DNA from: Tethya wilhelma
Taxonomy: Eukaryota; Porifera; Demospongiae; Tethyida; Tethyidae
Length of the DNA stretch: 64,000 nucleotides
Assembly (NCBI GenBank): GCA_964030475.1
Contig: CAXIPT010000007.1
Location: 4,998,715-5,062,714, forward strand
Direction of reading: 5' to 3'
The translations under genes and the position numbers were made by a program. Shown in pieces: positions 33,901-45,900 of the stretch. How positions within the stretch are numbered: position 1 is the stretch's first letter; every line of letters starts with the position of its first letter. Under the pieces are notes generated by a model. The model worked only from the letters and a program-made list of their open reading frames with translations, had not been told where the DNA came from and made no database searches.

Positions 33901-36900
33901 AATGCACTATAGACAAAAACAAAAGTGCTATACCAACTCCTGTGAGTTCTAGTAGCCCAGTGGTTAGGGCATTCAACTAGGAATCCAAAAGGCCTCAGTT
34001 CGAATCCCAACTAGAACAAGATTTTTTTCCCTTCCTTTCAATTTCCTTACCATTTTCAGTGCTCCTTCGACTCAGACCAAACACATCATAATCCTCTTCA
34101 CTGGAAAATACAAGGAACCACACACTAGACTCATTCGAGAGAAAGAGAGAGACAAGCCTTACCTGAAAGGAGCCATGGAGGCCAGTACAGCAGGACTGAT
34201 GATGGACCGAGTGTCATAGGACATGTCCAACACAAAATCGACGTAGAAGTCATCTTCACCATCAGCTGGGGGTGTAGGTGGCAGCCATACCTATAGGGAG
34301 AATACAGTGTGGATCAGGCGGGCAATATAGATCCAGTCGGTGTTGATTTTCAGTCAAAATCACCCACCGGCATTTCTTCCCCGGACGACTCTTCAACAAA
34401 GACCTGAACAAGAGACACACAAAGCAGTGAATACCCAATGATAGAGAGCAATGATACTAGTTAACACAATCAATACTGGCGTCAATCATTCCCCGCTCTA
34501 TCACAAACAGTGTGCTCTCCAGAAGGATCGAGTCAAAGAAAAAAGTAGCTCTTCACTAAGGACAAGTTACAGCTAAACCTGTTAAGCTACTTTGAAACTC
34601 AAACATAAATTAGCCTATGTCGCTGTCGTTGTTTAGAAGAGAAAGAGAATCAACAAGGCATGAAAGAGCTTAGGCCTATGTTGGAAGAGAACCGTTAGAA
34701 CTTGATTGTGATGTTTGCATGGTGCAGTTTGGGAAGGGAAAAAACAAAACAAAGTCCTATAGCATTGGTGCCAATCAACCAGTGGAGGCAATACACACAA
34801 TACAGACACATGTCTCATACAATAAGGCATACTGTTAGAGATACAAAGGCACATTTCACTTGCACCATACAAACACACACATCAAGCAAAGGGCAAAAAG
34901 TTTCTTTCTTTTTTTACACAACTTATTCATGCACATTGTAATGTAAAAGAGCTTGAAGAAACGGGGTATGATTGACACCAATACTAACAGACAATGGCAG
35001 TACAAATCTTGGAACTTAACTTTTTAGTACTTTTTAGTTTCGGATTTGGGTTATCTTTAACTGCATCCAGCAAGCACCATGCACAAGTACATTCACAGTC
35101 AAGACAAGGAGAGGAAAAGTGTTGTTTTTTTTTTCACTTTGTTAAATCAGTATAAAGATCAAAAGAAAACATTTTGTACAGACAAAAAAACCAACACATA
35201 TTTATATTTAAAATGTTTTCTTTTTTCATATGTACACGACTAAATGCTTCTTGGTGAAATTGCTCCCTAAGTATGACCTGTTAACTTAAGCCTAGTAGGG
35301 TACTTGTGATTTGCAGTGGACTTGTCCCCTACTGAAGTGATTGGTGACTGCGACAGTGTCCGATGTCGAGTTCTAGAGCTGATACAATCTTCGCTCTGTG
35401 ATTTAGCAACACTACTACTAGATTGAATGTGGTTATCGTGCAATGATGATGATGAAGGCAGTGAGAGGTCGCTGCTAGATTGAGACATCTTGTGCACCTT
35501 GCTTGAAGAGGTGTGCTGTTTAGCTTCAAGGGAAGGGCTATCTTTAAGTTGCTCCTTGCTAGGAGCTTGTGATATGCTATTCGATTCTACACTGTTCAGA
35601 GTGGTCTTGGAGCTAGCACAGGTAGCCTTCGGTTCTGAAGAAAACAAAGAAACTTTTTTCGGTACCACAATCACGGCAGTGGATTTGGGACCTTTCACAG
35701 AGACCAAATGTTTGACAATAGTTCCTTCCGACTTGCTAGTGATAGGACCATCAGAAATAGGAGATGGTGCAGTGTTTGATGAAGAGTTTGTTTTCAGATG
35801 GTGATCTTTGCCTGATGAGTTGAAGTAGCCACTGACTGACGTGAGAGCAATGCTCACACGAGGTTCAAGCTTGATCAATTTACTAATGTTGATTGCGTGA
35901 GCAATACTAGATACAGGTTTAGAGACCCCAACAGGTGGGCTACATACTGGTTTAGAGACCTCACTAGGTGGGCTAGATACAGGTTTAGAGACCCCACCAG
36001 GTGGGCTAGATACTGGTTTAGAGACCCCACCAGGTGGGCTAGATACTGGTTTAATAGGCGTACTAGACACCGGTAAGCCAGTATCACTATCAGACGTACT
36101 ACCAACAGCTTTAGTTTGGTGCTCTGATGGACTAGAAAGAGTCAAAGAAGAACCTAACTTACTAACTTCACCTTCAGCACCAAGAGAGGTCTCATCACCA
36201 TCACTAGGACTAGACAGCTTCTCAGCCAGCCTAGCACTGTGCCTCTTATGACTGCCCGACCTCCTACGACCCTTCCTACCATCACTCACATTGTCACTAG
36301 AGCAAGACTCAACCTGCCTGCTACCACTACCATCGAGTCTATCACTACCACTAGCCTCGTGAAAGCTCGGCCCAGGTGAAGCAGTCTCAAGCTGACTAAG
36401 TTCTACGTTCTCTTTACTCGACGAAGGACCTCCTGGAGCTGGAGAGCACACCTCCCACATCCCCGTGGAAGAGCGCCGGCGGAGGATCACCTTGTTGGCC
36501 ATTTCTGGCCGATCGTAGGTTAGGAGGACGTCATCTGGGTCTTCTTCTTCGGCCATTCTCTCTTCTTCCTCGCGGAGAGACTGCAGGTGACTCAACTCCC
36601 AGTCCTTCTTGGCCAGTTCTATGTTCTCCTGTGAGGAACAAATAGTTGAAATTTCACACAAAGTGTCTCTATCAAACAAACAACAGAAATATAGTGAACA
36701 AAATACTGCAGATGACTTTCTCCCTTCAACTTGCTTCCATCTTTAAAGCGCATCTGTACTGATACCCATGCACATACCCACTACACTTACACCACAAGAA
36801 CATACCTCGGCTATCCTGAGCTGCTCTGCTGCAAGATCGGCTGTCTCTTCCTCGAGAAACTTCATGGCATACCTTTCAATGTCACTCAACTGTTCCTCTA

Positions 36901-39900
36901 TCCTTGCAAACTCTGAGAGAGCTTTGCTTTCAAACTCAGCTGCCTTTTCCTAAGGAAAAAGAGAGAGCACACTTCAAAACAGTCAGTAAACCTAATATTG
37001 CTCATGTACAAAAGCACCACATGAAGAAGAAAAATAAACGAAATATACAGAGGGACAGAAGGAGAAAAATAAGCAAAAAGAAGAGGAAAAACCTTCACAA
37101 ATATGCTAGGTATACAAAGACTTATGACTGATGTACCTCTTTGCTTGAGCCAGCTTGTGAAGAAAAGTGCTCATCAAATTCGGCCATTTCTGCCACCTGT
37201 TCTGCCTTGGCCTTTGTAGCAGCCTGGACATCATTCTCATCCTCAGCCTGCATCAACAACTGTAGGAGGAGAGAGAGAGAACAGATCAGCAATCATTGAT
37301 TAAACACAGTGGTGTCAAAAGAGAGAAATTCCACAAAAGTCATCCACTACTTTTTGGAAGACAAATAAATATCAGGTAATTTTCCTCTCATATGAAAGCT
37401 CATTGAAAAAAAATCAGCTCACAATAACAACAATGATCATTTATTGCATACACACATGCTTAGCTGTATGTATAGATAAGAGTGGCAACACAAATATAAA
37501 GGTAACCAACAGGCCATAAAATAAACAGACTTTGAAATGTTGGCACAACTCACATCTTCAATCTGTTTATCTGAAGAGATGTCCATTGAGTCTTGACCAC
37601 CATCACGAGTTCCCTTATCTCCTTCCTCTTCTTCTCTGAGCTGGTCCTTTGGTTCGGAGGAGGGAGCTGGTGAGGAGGTGGTTTGAGAGGAAAGGGTTCC
37701 TTCATCTTGCTGGGTCACTTTGAACAGCTCTCTCAGAGATGCCTAGAATGAGGGAGGGAAAAAAGGAAAATGAACACCATGGCAACTAGTTTAAAACATA
37801 AACACACAATTAAGGTTAGTGTATAACATTATGTACAAGTAACTCTGGCTCCAAAGCACCCATGCCAACCAGGCAAGGTTAAAAGTTACCATGAACTAAT
37901 GGAGGGCGAACGCGATCTACACATCTACATGATTGTGTCATCTGTGTCTCCATGTCTACAATGTCACGTAGATGTATACACATACATGTACTGTAAAATG
38001 CATACTAGTTAGTCAATATAGTACAAGTTATGATTTGTATTCAGCTATAAAAGACTACTTTGCAAACACTTCAACACTACTGCTAAACCACAACTGAAAT
38101 TAACAGAGATATGATGGTGCTTGCGATCCCAACGATCTTATATTGCCTGCTTCTTCTTCACTCAGCGAGCTCAGCTTCAACTGAACTGTCTGGTGACTCT
38201 TCTATCCGAAGGGATCTCTGTCTCATTGACTCTCTTCTTGATGAAATTAAAAAGATTGTCAATAACTCTTGTTCTGAAATCAAACTCCTTGGTGAATTAC
38301 CATTTTATCCTGCTGCCTCCTGTCAACAAATTGCTAAACTCAGACCTACTGACAGTCCTTCTGGCTACTACTGGATTCAAGACAAGACTGGTCCATGCCG
38401 TGTCTACTGTCACATCAACTGCACTGACACATTTGGAGAGGAAGGAGTCTGGATGAGGATAGCTGATGTGAATATGGCAGGGACTAGTTCCACTTGTCCT
38501 CCTGGTCTTGAACTAGTCACTTCCCCAAAGAGACTTTGCAGAAAGAGAGTTAATTCAGGGTGTTCATCAGCAACATTTGCCACTCATAATGTTCCTTTCA
38601 CAAAGGTGTGTGGTCGAGTCATTGGAATACAGTTTTCCAATGTCAATGCATTTCTTCCATACTACCGTGCACAAACACGTACCATTGATAACTTGTATGT
38701 TGATGGAGTGAGCATAACTTACAGTAGAAACCCACGACAACACATCTGGACTTTTGCTGCTGGACATGATGAAATTCCTGGAAACAACATAGAAGGCTGT
38801 CCCTGCTCCAACTCCAAGGCCTATGTAGCTTTCACTGGAGTAATCCCTGAATTCATTGGAAATGACTACTATTGTGAAACTGCCAGTAGGACTTCTGCTA
38901 GAAGCCGCTACTACCTGGAGGACCCACTATGGGATGGAAAGGGGTGTGGTCGATTTTCAACCTGCTGTGATGGAGAGAGAAAGCCATGGTTCTGTAAAGA
39001 CCTTGGTGAACCAGTCACCAGTGATATTGAAGTCAGAGTGTGTGCAAGTGACACTCGAAATGATGAAGATGTTCTCCTTGAGGCCATAGAGCTATATGTC
39101 ATGTGAACTTGGTATTAATTAGAGCTATTTGCTGGACATGAAAGATTCTGGTGTACTTATAATGCTCAATGTTTTAATTGTGACAAATATTACCACATAC
39201 CTTTACACTAAAAACACAACAACGTGAATTTGTCTTTACTAGATATGAGTCTTATCTTTATGAACAAGTAGGCCTAACTTGCATTAATGTAAACATATAC
39301 AAATGTATTAGGTTGGTTAAACTTGATACTTAATGGCATTATGTATTAATATTATACATGATCAAGTAATGCGATGTAAGCACTCCACTGATGTGGTACC
39401 AGAGGAGGTACGACGCGAGTGCGCCTTTGCTAAGCTGGCAAACGGGGTGCACGTGATCAACTCTCAATGTGAAGTACTGCGGTCACATGATTGGAATGTA
39501 ATTAACAGACTTGCCAGCTCAACAAAGGCGCACTCGTGTCGTACCTCCTCTGATGTGGTACATTGGCAACAGAAGGTCAAGGAGGTCAAGGGGGTGGAAT
39601 GGGGAGAGATCTCTTCAAAATAAGCCAGCAATGATAACTATGGCCACACCGACATGGTACAAGAGGATGGCCAAAGTCACCTAGATAAAGATAAACACCC
39701 AGTCTCGACTCATGAAAAGAGTTGATGGTTTTCATTGGCAACTAACGAAGAAGAGTACATCAATAAAACAACATGACATAAACAGTACAAAATGGGGTGT
39801 ACCATTGAAAAAAGGTGGTCTAGATTTACTACCAGAAAGGGGTGAGCCAAACTACGACCACTGACAAACAACCTTACGATATAAAAAGAGCACACTTTAG

Positions 39901-42900
39901 TTGCTTACAGCTAGGACTATGTAGAACAAATTTGCAACATTCTGGGAGAAATTACAAAGATGTATCTGATTTCAGCCACCATCTGTTGCCTGTTGCTTCA
40001 TTCTGCAAGCTCAGCTCCGACTGAACAACCTGGTGACTCTTCTGTCCGAAGGGATCTCTGTCTCAGTGACTCTCTTCTTGATGAGATTACAAAAATTGTT
40101 GACAACTCTTCTCCTGGAATCAAACACCTTGGTGAAATACCAGCCTATGCTGCTGCCTCCTGTCAACAAATTGCCCAGCTTAGAGATCTTGATTGCAAGG
40201 AGTCTGGCTACTACTGGATTCAAGACAAGACTGGTCCAGTCCGTGTCTACTGTCACATCAACTGTACCGACACATTTGGAGAGGAAGGAGTCTGGATGAG
40301 GGTAGCTGATGTGAATATGGCAGGGACTAGCTCCACTTGTCCTTCTGGTCTTGAACTAGTCACTTCCCCAAAGAGACTTTGTAGAAAGAGAGTTAATACT
40401 GGGTGTTCATCAGCAACATTTGCCACGCATAATGTTCCCTTCACTAAGGTGTGTGGTCGAGTCATTGGAATACAATACCATACTATTGATGCATTTTATC
40501 CATACTACCGTGCTCAAACTCGTACCATTGATGATCTGTATGTTGAGGGAGTGAGTATAACTCACAGCAGAAACCCACGAAAACACATCTGGACCTTTGC
40601 TACTGCACAAGACGAAGTTCCTAGTCACAATATAGCTAGTTGTCCCTGCACTAACTCCAAGTCCCATGTGGCTTACACTGGACTAATCCCTGAATTCATT
40701 GGAGATGACTACTACTGTGAAACTGGCAGTCGAATTTCAACTCAAAGCCGTCACTACCTGGAGGATCCACTGTGGGATGGAAAGGGGTGTGGTCGATTCT
40801 CAACATGCTGTGATGGAGAGAGAAAGCCGTGGTTCTGTAAAGACCTTGGTGGACCAATCACCAGTGATGTTGAAGTCAGACTGTGTGCAGATGAGGGACG
40901 AAATGATGAGGATGTTCTCATTGAGGTCATAGAGATCTACGTCATGTGAACTTGCTAATATCCAGCAGAATGTTTTCGTTAGACTTAGTAATGATCCATG
41001 TTTATGTCAAAAATATATACTAGAGTAGAATATCATGCGAAAATATTTATTGCACTGAGCTTAGATTAATCTATGATGTAGCCAGGAGTTTTAAGGGGTT
41101 TCTATGCAAAATTTGGGGTGTATGTTCCTAGCCTTGTTCCCAAGCTCCCTGCCTACCTTACACGTAAGGAAAGGGGGAGCCTGGTCTCTAATCTCACGTG
41201 AGCTAAGGAAATACCGATTGCATGAGTGAAGCATTCCATAATATGATGCAATTCCTAGTCTGCCTATGCGGGTGTTTTTTCTGTTTCAGAGCTACAGTAC
41301 TCAGTACTGTAAAATGTTATCTACTAGGAGAGTGAGAAGTCTATCTTTGACAGCTTTAGCCATGAAGCGAAGGTTTGAAAGAAATAGCTACAGCAGTTTT
41401 TTTGTCTCAGGAAACTTCAAGAGGCTGGTATGACCGACGCTCAATCTCGAATGCTGCTTTAGCTGAGAAGCAAAGGGTTTACCAGCAAAATAAAATGTGT
41501 TAATTACACTAAGTGTCTGTCATCTTTGTCTTTGTATTTTTTTTCGAGCTACCAATCCATTGGTAACGGGCAGCTTTTCTGTCTGGTCAGCTTTATTCAG
41601 TGGTCACAGAGGAAACCCGTCAGCTCCTCGTATCAGGCAACGATATTAAGAAAAAACATCACGACTCCATTCATATTTCAGCGTACTTATACAGAATCAT
41701 AAACACAGCTAATTTACTCATTGAAAATATAGTCCCTCCATATAATTTATCTATGGCCTTGGCCTACTTGAGCTAGCTAGCTAGCTAGCTAAATAAAAAT
41801 TGCGTGGGCATGTAATTGCACAAATTTACGTAGTTTTGTATCCTGCCCACGTGCACGTTCAATTTTCACCTATCTAGCACACATCTATGCTTTATATAGG
41901 CTCACGTGAGATTAGAGACCAGGCTCCACCTTTCTTTATGTGTAAGGTAGGCGGGAAGCCTGGGAACGAGGCTAGTATGTTCCTCTAAGCTTGTTTTGTA
42001 ACACAAAGAGAGGCAGCACAGAGAATTTGTAAAAGGGGGGGAAATTATATCTTGCAGTGCATGTACAGAATCGAGGGGGGGGGGGAGGGGTTAAGAGACA
42101 AGCACACACATAATAAGCACTCCTATCATGGTGTAGTAAGCTGGCAACAAATGAGGTAAATGGAGTGAAATATGTATACTTTGAACATCCATTTCTTCCA
42201 ACAAGCCATGCACGCAGCAGTGATAACTGTGACAACATACAAGTCAAGGGAGACTGATTAAGAGAGACAATCAACTCTTTGCATGAGCAGATACTTATTA
42301 TGTTGGTTATCTTAGTCTTGGTAACTACTCATCCTCATAGAGCACTCAAGAGTATCCAGAAGCAAACACACACAAGAAACCATGATAGATAAATTTATGT
42401 TTACAGGTTGGGGGATGATTATGTGGTTTAGAAGTCCCTGAAGAGGAGTGAGACAAACCATGACAATGGACAAACAACTTAACGATATAAACGAGGATAC
42501 ATTAGTCACATAGATACAGAAAACTTCATGAAAATTGTATTACGATTCTACCTGGGAGGAACAACAAAGATGCATGCAATTGCTACCATTATCTGTTGCC
42601 TATTACTTCACTCTACAAGCTCAGCTCCGACTGAACCACCTGGTGACTCTTCTGTTCGGAGGGATCTCTGTCTCAGTGACTCTCTTCTTGATGAGATTAC
42701 AAAGATTGTTGACAACTCTTCTCCTGGAATCAAACACCTTGGTGACATACCAGCCTATGCTGCTGCCTCCTGTCAACAAATTGCCCAGCTTAGAGATCTT
42801 GATTGCAAGGGGTCTGGCTACTACTGGATTCAAGACAAGACTGGTCCAGTCCGTGTCTACTGTCACATCAACTGCACTGACACATTTGGAGAGGAAGGAG

Positions 42901-45900
42901 TCTGGATGAGGATAGCTGATGTGAATATGGCAGGGACTAGCTCCACTTGTCCTTCTGGTCTTGAATTAGTCACTTCCCCAAAGAGACTTTGTAGAAAGAG
43001 AGTAAATGGTGGATGTTCATCAGCAACATTTGCCACTCTTAATGTTCCCTTCACTAAGGTGTGTGGTCGAGTCATTGGAATACAGTACTCTGCTATTGAT
43101 GCATTCATATCATACTACAATGCTCAAACTCGTACCATTGATGACCAGTATGTTGATGGAGTTAGTATAACTCACAGCAGAAACCCACGACAACACATCT
43201 GGACCTTTGCTAATGCACAAGACGAAGTTCCTAGTCACAATATATACAGTTGTCCCTGTGCCAACTCCAAGTCCCATGTGGCCTACACTGGACTAATCCC
43301 TGAATTCATTGGAGATGACTACTACTGTGAAACTGGCAGTCGAACTGCTCGCCAACCTCGGTACTATCTGGAGGACCCACTGTGGGATGGAAAGGGGTGT
43401 GGTCGATTCTCAACCTGCTGTGATGGAGAGAGAAAGCCATGGTTCTGTAAAGACCTTGGTGAACCAGTCACCAGTGATATTGAAGTCAGAGTGTGCGCAG
43501 ATGAGGCACGAAATGATGAAGATGTTCTCCTTGAGGTCATAGAGCTGTACATCAAGTGAATTGAACTTGGCATTCACGAGAGCGGTTTGCTAGACTGGAA
43601 CAACTATCACGTACTGTACACTACATATAGTGCTCATTGTGACAAATATTACCATTTCTTTACACTAGAGTCATACATACTACAAGAATTTGTTTTATTT
43701 ATTTTTTTCATAGATATGAAATGTACGTATAGGTATTAATGGCATTACATACTCAGCAACCTGATCAGGCAAGCACTTGAATCATGTGGTATTGTATATA
43801 GTGGGAAATTCTTGTATGGTGGCAAGTATCTGTATTTGTCGTAAGCCATTCTAAAACACAAGGGAGTGGAACAAATAGAGTTACTTGATTGGAAAAGAAA
43901 AAATTGTTCCAATCACATGGTATGCTGGCAAGTGGCAATGTTGCGAGCATGACTGTTTTGTGACATTTTTTGCTGACAAACGATACACGGAGCTAATATA
44001 TGGACATGGTACCCAGATCGCACTAGAAACAAAACAAAACATGTCACAAAAGATCATAGAACGTCATAAAACATAAGGTATTTTATTTTCAGTAACAACA
44101 CAGCAATTATTTATTGTCACAGTTCCTTTTAAAAGGGGTGGTACAGACAGGGAGTTCTTAAAAACAAGCCACCGTGACAAGACACAGATACAATCAGAGG
44201 ATGGCCAAAGCCACTAGGACAAAGATAAACACCCAGTCTCTACTCATGCAAAGAGATGATAGTCTCCATTGGCAACCAACAGAGGAGGACAGCAGACATC
44301 AGTATGCACACATAATACACAACAAGTACAAATGGGGTGTATACCAGTTGGGGAGACGTGGTCTAGATAAGTTACCAGAAAGGGGTGAGCCAAACAATGA
44401 CCATGGACAAACAACCTTACGATATAAAAAGTGAGCTCTTTATACAGGATATAGAAGAAAGTTGCAAAGCGTGTAAGTACCTTGGAAGAAACTAAAAAGA
44501 TGTATGCCATTTCAGTCATCTTTTGTTGCCTGTTACTCCATTCTGCAAGCTCAGCTCCAACTGAACCTGTTGATTCTTCCCTCCAGAACAATCTCTGTCC
44601 CAGTGACTCTTTTCTTGATGAGTTGAAAAAGATTATAAGCAACTTTTCTCCTGGAATAAAACACCTTGGTGAAATACCAGCCTATGCTGCTGCCTCCTGC
44701 CAACAAATTGCCCAACTTAAAGATCTTGATTGCAAGGAGTCTGGCTACTACTGGATTCAGGACAAGACTGGTCCAGTCCGTGTCTACTGTCACATCAACT
44801 GTACTGACACATTTGGAGAGGAAGGAGTCTGGATGAGGATAGCTGATGTGAATATGGCAGGGACTAGCTCCACTTGTCCTTCTAGTCTTGAAACAGTCAC
44901 TTCACCAAAGAGACTTTGTAGAAGGAGAGTTAACTCTGGGTGTTCATCAGCAACATTTGCCACTCATAATGTTCCCTTCACTAAGGTGTGTGGTCGAGTG
45001 ATTGGAATACAGTACCAACATATTGATGCATTTGGTCCATATTACAACACACAAACTCGTACAATTGATGACCAATATGTTGATGGAGTGAGTATAACTC
45101 ACAGCAGAAACCCACGACAACACATCTGGACCTTTGCAGCAGCAATAGACGAATATCCTGGTCATAATGTTTACAGCTGTCCCTGTGCCAACTCCAAGTC
45201 TCATGTGGCCTACACTGGACTAATCCCTGAATTCATTGGAAATGACTACTACTGTGAAACTGGCAGTAGAACTGCAAACCGAAACCGCTACTACCTGGAA
45301 GACCCACTGTGGGATGGAAAGGGGTGTGGTCGATTTTCAACCTGCTGTGATGGAGAGAGAAAGCCGTGGTTCTGTAAAGACCTTGGTGAACCAGTCACCA
45401 GTGATGTTGAAGTCAGACTGTGTGCAGATGAGCCACGAACCAATGAAGACGAAGATGCAAAGTTCTGTGTTTACAACATCTCCAAAATCGTTATACACCT
45501 AATAAAAGCACCATGCACACACTTACCTTTATTTATATTCACCAAACCAGTACGCAGATTGAACAAAACAAAGCTTAATTCTGCCCAGTGACTAATACCC
45601 AACCAGAAACTCACTTTAAGAAACACACACTTGCCTGTTTAAAGAACTCTGTGGTGAAGGCTCCTCCCTCAATGGCGATGTTGCCCAGCATCCTCTTCTG
45701 ACTGGCCTTCTTCAGGATGTTCTCCTCCACAGTGCTGTCACACACCAACCTGACAATCAACACAAGGAACAAGTCACACACACACATAACTAGCAGTACA
45801 TTGAATGCAGGGAAATCGCTTCACATAGATTTCTGTGCATTCAAAAGCAATGTAAGCTAGCTCTAGCTAGAATTGATTGGCATTTTGTGGCTTATTGTGT

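Larger units (their letters stand above)
39107..39959. other. Spacer between nested genes 1 and 2
   Basis: Contains a 153-bp MITE (39400-39552) and, from about 39700, a promoter region homologous to that of nested gene 4. No other coding sequence is supported. Confidence 0.6.
40950..42569. other. Spacer between nested genes 2 and 3
   Basis: Dominated by the 848-bp inverted-repeat element at 41128-41975. The stretch before gene 3 carries the shared promoter block. Nothing else is coding. Confidence 0.6.

Noticed and set aside
39333..39623. 96-codon plus-strand frame
   Set aside because: It is almost wholly the 153-bp fold-back MITE and its flanks.
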